A stretch of DNA of 64,000 bases from Streptomyces sp. RKAG290 (GTDB lineage: Bacteria; Actinomycetota; Actinomycetes; Streptomycetales; Streptomycetaceae). Of this stretch, positions 34,260 through 42,714 are shown piece after piece. The DNA is taken from the NCBI RefSeq assembly GCF_023701695.1, contig NZ_JAJOZC010000001.1, positions 682,001-746,000 of the forward strand, written 5' to 3'. The notes under the pieces are model-generated. The model saw only the letters and a program-made list of their open reading frames with translations, did no database searches and was not told the origin of the DNA. Each line of letters begins with the position of its first letter. Within the stretch, counting starts at the first letter, position 1. Both the position numbers and the translations under genes were made by a program.

Positions 34260-37036
34260 AGCCGGCCCTCCGGCCGGGGGTTGAGCCCACTCTTCAAGGT
34301 CGTCCGATCGAGCGAGTCCTCTTCGGCCGGGAGGTCCGGCATCCACATGCGCGATCCGCCGTGTTCCAGCCGGAGCAGGAATCCGAGCACACCTGACAGG
34401 CCGGTCCCGTAATCCGCTGTCACGACGAGCGCACTCTCGTCGGTCACGAGCCCCAGCCCACCCCGCTGAACGCGGAAGGCGTACATCACCTCCGCCATCT
34501 GCTCGGCACGGTCGCGGTAGCAGGGGTCACCGGTGAGTTCGGCCATGTCGAGCAGGAATTCCCCGTCGCCCGCCAGTCCGTGACAGACCGCATTGCCGGA
34601 GTACCACCGCGCCCGGTGGACGGTCTCGGCGGCCCGCTTCGCGAGATCGAGAAATTCCGGGTCACCACTCGCACGCCACAGGCGCACGAGGAAGGTACCG
34701 ACGCCGGATGCTCCGCTGCACCAGTGCTGCATGCGGTCGGAGCGGGCCCTGCGCGTCGCTTCACCGGTGGGCCAACAGGCTGCATTCCCCTTGATGTCGG
34801 CGACGCCTATGAGTGTCCGACCAGCCTCAAGTGCTGCGTCGAAGTACTCCTGCCGGCCTGTGGCTTGCGCAGAGGTGAGGAGGAAGGCACCCGCGCCTGC
34901 GACACCGTGCGCGAACCCGAAGTGCACCAGACCAGCGAGATCCGATCGGAACTCCGCCGGTACGGGCCACACGACGCGACCTTCTCGATGCCGGGCAGCC
35001 GTGAGGACGGAGTCGGCGCAGAGCAGCGCCCGTGTCCGCATGCCAGATCTGCCGGTGGTCTTCCACAACTGCCAATGAGCCATACCGGCTCCTGCGAGCC
35101 CATGGCACACGTCCGGATTGGCCCAGTCGAGCGTCACCGCTTCGGCCATCTGTACGGCCCGTTGGGCAAGGGCGTCGTTCCGAAGGAGCTGCGCGGCGTC
35201 ATGAAGCGCCCACGCCGTTCCCGAACGTCCGAAGTGCAGGCCGGGCAGGGTGCTGCGCACCTCCGCGGCCCTGCGCAGGGTCCAGTCCGCGACTTGATGC
35301 ACAGCGGAGATCAGCGCTGGATCCTGGGTGACTCGCGCCGCCCGCACCAGAACCCCCAGGACACCGGCAGATCCGTGCTGGACATTGCACGGGTCCGTTG
35401 TCGAGCCGAAGGCGCTGGAACCGTGGAGCCTTCCTTCATCGGGTCGGATGATGCTCATGACGTGTTCCAGCCCATCCGCCAGCAATGCCTTCGCATGCCC
35501 GGTCGGCTTGATCGGCTCCTGCACCGATGAAGCCGACCGGGTTCCGGTCGGTGAGGTGAGGCCTGCCAGGAACCGGCGGACCTGTTCCAAGGGCCATCGG
35601 TCCTCCGGCTTGTCTGCGGTGAGGCCCAGGATGGCCGGGGCGAGCGCGCGCAGGCTCGGCTGGCTCCCCTGCATCACTGCCACCAGTGCGGCCAGCCGCT
35701 CCTGTCCGGCGTGCGAGTTCGCAACCGGCCCGACGAGCAGTGGATCCCTGCCGGTGGCCAGGTAGAACAGCACCATGCCGAGGGAGTGGAGATCGGCCCG
35801 CCGGGAGGGAACGGGGCCGAAACGGGGGGCCTGGCTCTGCTCCGGAGCGCTGTAGGCAAGTGCCTGGATCCGGTGGGTCACCGTGCCCTCGGTCACCGCA
35901 GCTTCCAGATCGACGAGGCTGACCTGCCCTTCCGGCGACACCATGATGTTCTGGGGGGTGAAGTCACGCAGGACGAGATTGGGTATGCCGTGCGCAACGA
36001 CGAGGAGGTCCGCAACCTTCGCCGCGAGCGGCACTGCCTCCGATACGGAGATGCCCGCTCCCGCTCCTGTGGTGCGGAGGTGTTCCTGGGCCCATTCGCG
36101 CAACGTCGTCCCCGGTGCGAGATCCTGCGCCAGGAACACGTTTCCCTGTTCCTCGACGACGGCCACCGCCTTGGGCGCGATCCCGAGCGGAGCCAGGAGT
36201 TCCAGGATGCGGGCCTCATGGCGCAGGTTGTCCCTGGCGTCCGTTCCGTCGAGGCGGGCGTCCACGTGAGGTCGGGCCTGCTTGAGGATCACGTCGGCGC
36301 TCGTGCGTGTGTCGACCGCACGGAACACCCCGCCCCTGTTCGCGTGCTTGATCGCCTTCACTACGCGAAAACGGTCGCCGACAAGCACGGTTTTGCCCGT
36401 CGCGGTACCGCGTTCCGGCAGCGGGGCTTCGAACGGCGCCGGCACTGCCCAGGCCGGCGGGCTGAACCAGGCGTTTCGCTCGTCCTTGCACAGCGTCCCG
36501 TCCGGTGCCTTCAGTAGCGACTCGAAGCATCCGTCGTTACTCAGGACAGGTTTGGCGGCGAACACCCCGTACCGGAAGTGCACAAGACTTCCCGGCCTGA
36601 ACGGAAGGTCCGAAAGGATCCGTGGGCCGTGCAAGTCCTGCGTAGCCTCGTGCAGTTCCCGTGCGAGGTGGCGACACATCTCCTCGCTGACGGGGTATGC
36701 CGTCAGGAACTTCCCGCCGCCACCTCGCGCATAGTTGCGTTCCACCAGGGCGGTCACCTTGTCCAGGTCCCGTGCGAACTTGAACGCACAGCCCCGACGC
36801 AGAAGCACCTCAGCGCTTCGTACGAGTACAAAGGGGGCGGAGAGCGGAGTCGCGGACACGTGCAGCTTCCAGCCCTGGTCGGCATAAGGATATTTCGGAG
36901 GGCCGATCCGACACCAGAAGCCGTCCCGGCTCGAATCCCAATCAGACACGTGCCTCTCCAACGCAGCCTGCGCCAGATCTGCAAGAAGGTGGCTGTCGGT
37001 CGGCTCTCCGGAAGATTCCGGGCGGGGCGGGTGCAT
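34256..37036 (-). CDS. lanL: Three-domain lanthionine synthetase, class IV (LanL)-like
   Basis: 926 residues. Residues 1-~205 are the phospho-Ser/Thr lyase domain; ~215-490 a protein kinase-like domain with VILKQ (Lys252), LRDFTPQN (Asp358) and VDLEAA (Asp376); ~515-895 a LanC-like cyclase made of repeated G-x-x-G helices. The cyclase has C773 (HWCSGASG) and C818-H819 (VCHGLAGDG), the zinc ligands typical of LanC and class IV LanL and absent from class III LanKC. It phosphorylates, eliminates and cyclises Ser/Thr and Cys of the precursor peptides. ATG 37036 follows GGAGGAGG; the longer frame upstream is rejected. Stop overlaps the S9 peptidase start. Confidence 0.9.
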   Translation of the reverse strand: MHPPRPESSGEPTDSHLLADLAQAALERHVSDWDSSRDGFWCRIGPPKYPYADQGWKLHVSATPLSAPFVLVRSAEVLLRRGCAFKFARDLDKVTALVERNYARGGGGKFLTAYPVSEEMCRHLARELHEATQDLHGPRILSDLPFRPGSLVHFRYGVFAAKPVLSNDGCFESLLKAPDGTLCKDERNAWFSPPAWAVPAPFEAPLPERGTATGKTVLVGDRFRVVKAIKHANRGGVFRAVDTRTSADVILKQARPHVDARLDGTDARDNLRHEARILELLAPLGIAPKAVAVVEEQGNVFLAQDLAPGTTLREWAQEHLRTTGAGAGISVSEAVPLAAKVADLLVVAHGIPNLVLRDFTPQNIMVSPEGQVSLVDLEAAVTEGTVTHRIQALAYSAPEQSQAPRFGPVPSRRADLHSLGMVLFYLATGRDPLLVGPVANSHAGQERLAALVAVMQGSQPSLRALAPAILGLTADKPEDRWPLEQVRRFLAGLTSPTGTRSASSVQEPIKPTGHAKALLADGLEHVMSIIRPDEGRLHGSSAFGSTTDPCNVQHGSAGVLGVLVRAARVTQDPALISAVHQVADWTLRRAAEVRSTLPGLHFGRSGTAWALHDAAQLLRNDALAQRAVQMAEAVTLDWANPDVCHGLAGAGMAHWQLWKTTGRSGMRTRALLCADSVLTAARHREGRVVWPVPAEFRSDLAGLVHFGFAHGVAGAGAFLLTSAQATGRQEYFDAALEAGRTLIGVADIKGNAACWPTGEATRRARSDRMQHWCSGASGVGTFLVRLWRASGDPEFLDLAKRAAETVHRARWYSGNAVCHGLAGDGEFLLDMAELTGDPCYRDRAEQMAEVMYAFRVQRGGLGLVTDESALVVTADYGTGLSGVLGFLLRLEHGGSRMWMPDLPAEEDSLDRTTLKSGLNPRPEGRL

Positions 37037-37165
37037 GCGGGTCCTCCTCCACACCCGGCCTCCCGAGTGTGTGTGTCCATCCAGACCTGTGTCGAGGAGG
37101 ATGGTTCGTACTGAAGGGTGCTGTGGCGGACGCGGAGGCACGAAAAGTGAAGTGCACTCACGGAC

Positions 37166-37197
37166 GGGGATCTCCGCCTGTGCTGACGAAGATCCCC
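37166..37197. terminator. Hairpin between the precursor genes and lanL (attenuator)
   Basis: GGGGATCT pairs with AGATCCCC over a 16-base loop. It lies about 50 bases after the second precursor stop and 130 bases before the lanL start. Partial terminators at this place are common in RiPP operons and would make precursor transcripts outnumber enzyme transcripts; that role is inferred. Confidence 0.55.
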
Positions 37198-37246
37198 GCT
37201 TCAGCCGATTGCCGTGGCGGAATTCAGACCGTCAGGCGCTACCCGG

Positions 37247-37360
37247 TTACGGGAAGGTGTTCTCACAGGTCTTGCTGCACGAGTCCGAGCAAGTGATCTC
37301 GCAAGGCCAAAGGCCTTCCGGCTCATCGGTCGGCAGCATGTCCAGCTCGTCAAGATTCAC
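37247..37360 (-). CDS. lanA: Lanthipeptide precursor 1 (37 aa)
   Basis: Read directly from the minus strand: GTG start preceded by GAGAGGGG, 37 codons, TAA stop. The leader is acidic, NLDELDMLPTDEPEG, with the L-x-x-LD hydrophobic helix motif used by class III/IV synthetases. The core is LWPC followed by EITC, SDSC and SKTC and ends ENTFP. Cysteines fall at 20, 24, 28 and 32, exactly four apart, each of the last three preceded by Thr or Ser. Five or more Ser/Thr are available for dehydration. Pro19 just before the first Cys, or Pro14 in the leader, are plausible sites for the S9 prolyl peptidase. Confidence 0.85.
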   Translation of the reverse strand: MNLDELDMLPTDEPEGLWPCEITCSDSCSKTCENTFP

Positions 37361-37405
37361 GATGTGTTACCCCTCTCGGTTTTCGAAGATACCCGCGCGA
37401 ATAAA

Positions 37406-37516
37406 TCAGGTGCCCGTCACTTCACAGGTGATCTTGCAAGTGATCTCGCAAGGCCAAAGGCCTTCCGGCTCCTCAGCCGAAAGCATGTCCAGCTCGATCA
37501 TGTCGGTCGTCTCCAC
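37406..37516 (-). CDS. lanA: Lanthipeptide precursor 2 (36 aa)
   Basis: First gene of the operon: GTG at 37516 with GAGGGGGAG just before, 36 codons, TGA. Leader ETTDMIELDMLSAEEPEG; core LWPC, EITC, KITC and EVTGT. Its EPEGLWPCEITC segment is identical to that of precursor 1, while residues either side have diverged, so the two arose by duplication and share the recognition and first ring. Cysteines at 23, 27 and 31 keep the four-residue spacing but one tetrad fewer is present, predicting one ring fewer. It is separated from precursor 1 by 45 bases. An internal ATG at codon 6 is an alternative start but has a poorer ribosome site. Confidence 0.85.
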   Translation of the reverse strand: METTDMIELDMLSAEEPEGLWPCEITCKITCEVTGT

Positions 37517-37575
37517 AACTCCCCCTCTCACGAACTTGTTTGCGGGAACTGACTGCATTTCACGCTACGAGCCGG

Positions 37576-37608
37576 ATTGAGCGAAGAGTTAGGCAATCGT
37601 CGCTCAAT
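37576..37608. promoter_or_regulatory. Inverted repeat in the lanthipeptide operon promoter region
   Basis: ATTGAGCGA and TCGCTCAAT form a perfect 9-base inverted repeat with 15 bases between, centred about 75 bases upstream of the first precursor start. Position and symmetry fit an operator for a dimeric regulator. The right arm overlaps the sequence GCAAT-N5-CTCAATTCG that recurs upstream of the secreted protein at 41107. Confidence 0.5.
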
Positions 37609-38144
37609 TCGAGACGGTGGCACCGAGCAGAGCGGTTCACCTCCTGCCGGCCACCCTCACCACCCGGTGCGAGGCAGGGCATAACACGCTCAACAGCCGG
37701 CTGAGGAGTTGGCGACGCGCCTGACGGTGGGTCCGCCACCCGTCATGTGTTGCCGGCCCGGGAGGGTAGGCCAGTGGTATCCGCCCGGTGTCACGCAGAT
37801 CGCCCCGTCCCGTGCCCACACCAGCACCCGGGGCACGCAGCGGCCTGCCCGGCCGGTCGCTTTCTCGTGGCCCTTGAGGTCAACTAGCAACCAGAACAGG
37901 CAGGTTGTGCCACCACATCGCCGAGGTAGCGCGACGATCAACGGGCGGCCGTGAGTCTGCCCGGAGGCCCCCACGTTCAGGGACGCTCACGAGGCAGGGG
38001 AATCAGTGCGCCTGCCTGGAGAGTTCGGCCGTCCCTGCCGCCGCGTCAGCCCTCGCGGGTTCCGCAGGCCGTGCTCGTGGGGTGCTGCGAGGGCGCTGAA
38101 AGAGCAGCGGAGCCGCCGGTCCGCTCAGGGGCGTGGTGCCGGCG
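37609..38144. other. Intergenic with an unassigned minus-strand frame
   Basis: About 535 bases between the lanthipeptide promoter and the TetR gene end. A minus frame (37690-37974) encodes GGTTCLFWLLVDLKGHEKATG and GAICVTPGGYHWPTLPG, which look like folded protein rather than compositional noise, but I cannot place the family and there is no good start. It may be a fragment. The remainder is featureless. Confidence 0.3.
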
Positions 38145-38849
38145 TCATCCAGCAGCGGCGAGCTCGGCAGCAGCGTTCGCCAACAGCATGTCCAACACGG
38201 CCGGGTAGGCACTGGACGTCATGCGCGCCGCCAGCAGATCGGCCGTCGCCGCGATGTGCGGATAGCTCCCCTCCGGCAGGTTCGCGTACGTCGATCCCCA
38301 CATGCTTTCGTCGGCTTCGCGCGATTCCGCCGCCAAAGCCAGGGCCCCGGCGTCCAGAGCCGCGAATGCCAGGCTCTGGTCGATGAAGGCGTGATAGATC
38401 CGCACCGCGTCCGGATCGGTGAATCCGGCCGTACGCAGGATCCCGAGGATGGCTTCGTCCGCCTCGATCTCTCGTGGCCGCCCCGTGACACGGCTGGCGG
38501 TGAGCACCGCAGCCTGGGGGTGTGCGAGGTATGCGCCATGGATGCGCAGTCCGAGTCCACGCAGGTCCCGTTGCCAGTCGCCGGTCGGCGCCCAGCCGGT
38601 CATGGCGCGACCGATCAGCTCCTCGCCGATGGCGAGGGTGAGGTCGTCCATCCCGGAGAAGTACCGGTACAAGGTGCTGGGGTCCGCCCCCAAGGCCGCG
38701 CCGAGCCGCCGTGCGGACAGCCCTGCGCTGCCGTGCTCGCGCAGCATCCGAAGGGCCGTCTCCACGATCAGCCGCTCCGACAGGACCATGCCCTGCCGGG
38801 TGGGCCGGCGCCGCCTGCGTGCCTCCTCGGGGATCACCTTCTTCGCCAT
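38145..38849 (-). CDS. TetR-family transcriptional regulator
   Basis: 234 residues. The helix-turn-helix is near residues 45-70: GLSARRLGAALGADPSTLYRYFSG, preceded by a basic tail. The C-terminal ligand domain resembles TetR_C_1 (LGLRIHGAYLAHPQAAVL). It is transcribed away from the saccharopine-dehydrogenase-like gene with about 130 bases between them, the usual layout of a TetR repressor and its target, so a small metabolite handled by that enzyme may be the inducer. Confidence 0.85.
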   Translation of the reverse strand: MAKKVIPEEARRRRRPTRQGMVLSERLIVETALRMLREHGSAGLSARRLGAALGADPSTLYRYFSGMDDLTLAIGEELIGRAMTGWAPTGDWQRDLRGLGLRIHGAYLAHPQAAVLTASRVTGRPREIEADEAILGILRTAGFTDPDAVRIYHAFIDQSLAFAALDAGALALAAESREADESMWGSTYANLPEGSYPHIAATADLLAARMTSSAYPAVLDMLLANAAAELAAAG

Positions 38850-38980
38850 CGTCGGCCGCCTCCGCTCTGCGGGCGAGCTCGCCCGATCCTTATGCCAACA
38901 CCATTGACCTTAGCTGAGCGGCCCGGGTTTCATCCCTCTCCAGGGGGCGCAGGCCTCTCGTCCAAAGAAGGGTTCCTCTC

Positions 38981-40204
38981 ATGCGTGTACTCCTTGTCGG
39001 CGCCGGTGGCGTCGGAACGGCCATCACCCGGATCGCGGCCCGCCGCGACTTCTTCGACCATATGGTCGTCGCCGACTACGACGTCTCCCGTGCCGAGGCC
39101 GCTGTGGCCGCGCTGGGTGACGCGGCCGACCGGTTCAGCGCCTGCCGCGTCGACGCCTCGGACAAGGCCGCCGTCACCGCGCTTCTCGCCGAGCGGCAGT
39201 GCGACGTGGTGGTGAACGCCACCGACCCGCGGTTCGTCATGCCGCTCTTCCGGGCTGCCCTGGCGGCCGGTACGCACTACCTGGACATGGCCATGTCCCT
39301 GTCGCACCCGCACCCCGACGACCCGTACCGGGAGTGCGGGGTCAAGCTCGGCGACGAGCAGTTCGAGCAGGCCCAGGAATGGGTGAAGTCCGGCCGGCTC
39401 GCGCTCGTCGGTATGGGCGTGGAGCCCGGGCTGTCGGACGTGTTCGCCCGCTACGCCGCCGAGGAGCTCTTCGACGAGATCGAGGAGATAGGAATCCGCG
39501 ACGGCGCGAATCTGACCGTCGAGGGCTACGACTTCGCACCGTCCTTCAACATCTGGACCACCATCGAGGAGTGCCTCAACCCGCCGGTGGTCTACGAGGC
39601 GCAGCGTGGCTGGTTCACGACGGAGCCCTTCAGCGAGCCCGAAGTCTTCGACTTCCCCGAGGGCATCGGCCCGGTCGAGTGCGTCAACGTCGAGCACGAA
39701 GAGGTGCTGCTGATCCCCCGCTGGGTGGATACCCAACGCATCACCTTCAAGTACGGCCTGGGCGACGACTTCATCGGCAAGCTCAAGACCCTGCACGCCC
39801 TGGGCCTGGACTCGACAACCCCGGTCACGGTCCATAGCGATGCGGGCCCCGTGCGGGTCTCGCCCCGCGATGTGGTCGCCGCCTGCCTGCCGGACCCGGC
39901 CACACTGGGCGAGCGGATGTCCGGCAAGACCTGCGCGGGAACCTGGGTCAGGGGCATCAAGGACGGACAGCCGCGCGAGGTCTACCTCTACCACGTGGTC
40001 GACAACCAGTGGTCCATGCGTGAGTACGGCTCCCAGGCCGTGGTCTGGCAGACCGCGATCAACCCGGTCGTGGCCCTGGAACTGCTCGCCACCGGCGTCT
40101 GGTCCGAGACCGGAATCGTCGGCCCCGAGGGGCTCCCGCCCCGCCCCTTCCTCGACCTGCTCACCGCCTACGGCTCCCCGTGGGCCATGCGGGACGGGGG
40201 CTGA
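38981..40204 (+). CDS. Saccharopine dehydrogenase-family oxidoreductase
   Basis: 407 residues. Starts with a Rossmann motif (VLLVGAGGVGTAITR), then CDVVVNATDP and THYLDMAMS, and the family GMGVEPGLSDVFARY segment in the middle; the C-terminal half resembles saccharopine reductase / carboxynorspermidine synthase-type enzymes. It probably makes or breaks an imine between an amine and a keto acid using NAD(P)H; substrates are unknown. ATG at 38981 follows AAAGAAGGGTTCCTCTC, and the gene ends at a very strong terminator. Confidence 0.83.
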   Translation: MRVLLVGAGGVGTAITRIAARRDFFDHMVVADYDVSRAEAAVAALGDAADRFSACRVDASDKAAVTALLAERQCDVVVNATDPRFVMPLFRAALAAGTHYLDMAMSLSHPHPDDPYRECGVKLGDEQFEQAQEWVKSGRLALVGMGVEPGLSDVFARYAAEELFDEIEEIGIRDGANLTVEGYDFAPSFNIWTTIEECLNPPVVYEAQRGWFTTEPFSEPEVFDFPEGIGPVECVNVEHEEVLLIPRWVDTQRITFKYGLGDDFIGKLKTLHALGLDSTTPVTVHSDAGPVRVSPRDVVAACLPDPATLGERMSGKTCAGTWVRGIKDGQPREVYLYHVVDNQWSMREYGSQAVVWQTAINPVVALELLATGVWSETGIVGPEGLPPRPFLDLLTAYGSPWAMRDGG

Positions 40205-40361
40205 CGCGCCGCGCGCGACCTGCGCATCGGCGAAGCGAGCCGCCGACGCATGCGCGCCGCCGACCGCAGGCCGCAGGCCGCGAAGGGGTGGCGACGCGTC
40301 GGTCGTGGCCGTGCAGGTCGTGGACGCCGCAAAGCCGGCGTAGCCCCCGTGAGCAGCACTC

Positions 40362-40410
40362 GACGCGTCAGGCGGCTGCCGAGAGGGCTCGGCAGCCGCC
40401 TGACGGCGTC
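40362..40410. terminator. Strong bidirectional terminator hairpin
   Basis: GTCAGGCGGCTGCCGAG (40367-40383) pairs perfectly with its complement at 40388-40404 over a four-base loop (AGGG), and GACGC/GCGTC extends the stem past a one-base bulge. It sits between two convergent genes, 160 bases after the oxidoreductase stop and about 30 bases beyond the stop of the minus-strand secreted gene. Confidence 0.85.
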
Positions 40411-40441
40411 ATGGGAGTGGCTGTCCAGCAGTCGCGGGCAA

Positions 40442-41107
40442 TCAGGCAGGGGTCTGAGACATCAGCCAGACCTCGCCGTTGGGGCCGTAGCGGTAGTGGC
40501 TGGCCGGGCGGCCATGACTGGTGCAGTTACCCCAGATCGGAACGAAGAGGGCGCATAGATCCCATTTGGCCGCAACGTCATACACGTTGAAGCCGACACC
40601 GAAGCCCGGGGTCACAGCACAACTCAGGTACTTGTATGTGGGGATCCACGAAGCCTCGTCACCCGAGCAGGTGGAGGTCGCATAGGTGATGGCTGTGCCG
40701 TTGCCGCACCAGTCCGCATGGCCGGTCCCGTACAGCTGGTCGGTGCCCGAGCTCCTGAAGTCGTGCGACCAACAACCCGAAGCTGCCTCCGGTGCGGCAG
40801 CGAAGTCGTTGCGAGCGGTGGGCGCCGCTCCCCCGCCATTGGATCTCACCGGCTTCGTGCTGCGGTAGCTGTCAAGGTCGACGTACTCGGTGAGACCTCG
40901 CGACTTGATTTCGGCCAGCGACAGAGCCCGTGCCGTGTCGACACCGACCGCCTCGTACGGCACTGCGGCCGTCGTGGCCTTGGCGGGAGCCGGATCGGGC
41001 GTCACGCCTGTCGCTGCCTGAGCAGGGTTGGCCAGCGCGACTGCCAGCAGTCCCGTACCGACGACCGCGCCGACCTGCGTGAGGCGACGCTGCAGAGTCT
41101 TGAACAA
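40442..41107 (-). CDS. Secreted cysteine-rich protein of unknown function
   Basis: 221 residues. TTG start at 41107 with CGGAG nine bases before; then LFKTLQRRLTQ, a hydrophobic stretch (VGAVVGTGLLAVALA) and NPAQA-A as cleavage site. After a Pro/Ala linker and a LDSYRSTKPVRS segment, the C-terminal ~110 residues have six cysteines (SGCW, DWCG, STCS, LSCA, DLCA, GNCT), an even number suited to three disulfides, plus many Tyr, Trp and Gly. I do not recognise the family. The longer upstream frame lacks a plausible start. It could be a small enzyme inhibitor or structural exoprotein; nothing in the context decides. Confidence 0.7.
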   Translation of the reverse strand: MFKTLQRRLTQVGAVVGTGLLAVALANPAQAATGVTPDPAPAKATTAAVPYEAVGVDTARALSLAEIKSRGLTEYVDLDSYRSTKPVRSNGGGAAPTARNDFAAAPEAASGCWSHDFRSSGTDQLYGTGHADWCGNGTAITYATSTCSGDEASWIPTYKYLSCAVTPGFGVGFNVYDVAAKWDLCALFVPIWGNCTSHGRPASHYRYGPNGEVWLMSQTPA

Positions 41108-41304
41108 GTGAATCAACTCCGTGTTGAGTGGACCACCACGGTGGCCCGTCAACGCAGCGACAGGCATCGGTACTTGATGCTCATTGCTGCGCCGGGATGC
41201 CGCCATCAGTGCGGGTATCCGGGCAGGTATCGGGAAGGTAGCCCGCAGTGTTTCGCAATGCCAACCGCCACCCACTCTCGCAGCATCGCACGGCCGGCGA
41301 GTGA

Positions 41305-41323
41305 GCAATTAGTACTCAATTCG
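41305..41323. promoter_or_regulatory. Motif GCAAT-N5-CTCAATTCG shared with the lanthipeptide promoter
   Basis: The 14 fixed positions and the five-base gap are identical to those at 37593-37611. Here the motif lies about 200 bases before the minus-strand secreted protein start and 245 before the plus-strand DUF3103 gene, in an AT-rich stretch. A common regulator is a possible explanation. Confidence 0.4.
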
Positions 41324-41568
41324 TTGGTCCAGCAGATGTATTGGCGAACAGCAGCTAACGCACCCAACCGCCGATGTCGATGCATTGTTCGTGTATCCGA
41401 GGAGACGCACGGTCCCACTCGCTATTGCTATGCCAATACCCCTTGCACTGTTGGCATGAGATCGTCATTCTGAGGGCGCACCGGCCCCCTCGAATCCTTA
41501 AAGGCTGGGCCGGATCTCATCGCACACCACACAGCACTTCGCTGTGCTCAAATGCCTCAGGAGTCCGC

Positions 41569-42714
41569 ATGTCCCGCCCCAGTCACACAATGGCAGCGCT
41601 GTGCGTTGTCGCGGTTTCCGCCGTAACTTTAAGCGTCTTCCCTGCGTCGGCCTCTCCCTCGGCCGACCCTTCGAAGCCGGCTCCTGCTCGGACAGCAGCA
41701 CCGAGCGACAGCGTCGGCGCGATCAAGGACCGGGCCGCACAGTCGATCGCCGCCGCTCTCAAAGGCACTGGATGGCGAGCCGGCCTGAGTACAGCAGCCC
41801 TCGCCGCACCCGAGGTAGGCCTGCGCGAACTACTGACCGCACCCACGCTGGGGTCTCCCGCTCTGAGGCAGGAGGTGAACAAGGCGGACCGCGACCTTGC
41901 TCGCGCCAAGGGGCTCAGTGGGCACACCACTGGGCTGCTTCAGATTCGCCTGGGTGACCCCTCGATGAGGGCAGCGCTCCGTGCGAGCGCACAGCCGTGG
42001 GTGGCAGCGGCCCCGGACGACGACACCGCGGGACAACTGGTTGCCTATGACCCGCAAGGCGGAGTCCATAAGCTCGATGCGGAGAAGGTCCCCACGCATC
42101 CCGTGTACGTCATTGACATCGACGGCGAACGCGCAGTCTCTGCCGGTATGCAGGTGCTGAGTGATGAGCTGTCTGCCCGCGGCGTGCTGACCACGTCGGC
42201 GAAGCCCACACGTACCGCCGCACCGGGGTTCTGGTCCAGTCGGATCAAGTCAGTCCGGCTGACGGACGACGAAGAGCCCTGGACCAAGGGCGACGCCGAG
42301 ATCTACTCGCTGGTGGCGGGCTTCGGACAGGACGGCAAGGTCCGGGTCGACCCGGTCGACATGCCCTACCTCGACGAGGACGAGAAGACCTATTCGCCCA
42401 ACCAGATCCTGGTCAACTGGTCCAACTACAAGTACGACCTCGCCGATGTCGTCATGATGGAGGAGGACGGCAGCACCAATTACAAGGCACTGGCGACTGC
42501 CATCGCCGACGCCCTGCTGACCATTGTCGACCTGGGTGCATTCGTGCCCATGGCCAACGCGGTCCTGGGGGCCATCCCCGATGACTGGTGGACCGATGGT
42601 CCCGACTACGTCGAGTCCTGGTACACCCTGGCACGGTCGGCAAGCGGACCTGCCAACGGTGCGCGGGGCAACGGGACAATGACCCTGGAACCCTACTGGG
42701 TCGCCGCATCTTAG
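41569..42714 (+). CDS. Secreted DUF3103-like protein
   Basis: 381 residues. Signal peptide (MAALCVVAVSAVTLSVFPASA-S), a Pro/Ala-rich linker, then a long hydrophilic domain with VYVIDIDGERAVSAGMQVL, IKSVRLTDDEEPWTKGDAEIYSLVAGF, DMPYLDEDEKTYSPNQ and LADVVMMEEDGSTNYKAL. The 'RLTDDEEPW..GDAEIY..V' block resembles DUF3103, a secreted family of unknown activity; acidic residues suggest metal binding. ATG at 41569 follows CAGGAG; earlier starts would add a non-secretory extension. It diverges from the cysteine-rich secreted gene. Confidence 0.75.
   Translation: MSRPSHTMAALCVVAVSAVTLSVFPASASPSADPSKPAPARTAAPSDSVGAIKDRAAQSIAAALKGTGWRAGLSTAALAAPEVGLRELLTAPTLGSPALRQEVNKADRDLARAKGLSGHTTGLLQIRLGDPSMRAALRASAQPWVAAAPDDDTAGQLVAYDPQGGVHKLDAEKVPTHPVYVIDIDGERAVSAGMQVLSDELSARGVLTTSAKPTRTAAPGFWSSRIKSVRLTDDEEPWTKGDAEIYSLVAGFGQDGKVRVDPVDMPYLDEDEKTYSPNQILVNWSNYKYDLADVVMMEEDGSTNYKALATAIADALLTIVDLGAFVPMANAVLGAIPDDWWTDGPDYVESWYTLARSASGPANGARGNGTMTLEPYWVAAS

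Noticed and set aside
34256..37036. Eukaryote-like Ser/Thr kinase as the main call
   Set aside because: The kinase-like part is only the middle domain; lyase and LanC-like domains flank it and precursor genes sit upstream.
37690..37974. A tRNA or small RNA in the gap before the TetR gene
   Set aside because: No cloverleaf or T-loop pattern (GTTCGA with matching stems) could be formed; a protein-like minus frame explains part of the sequence better.
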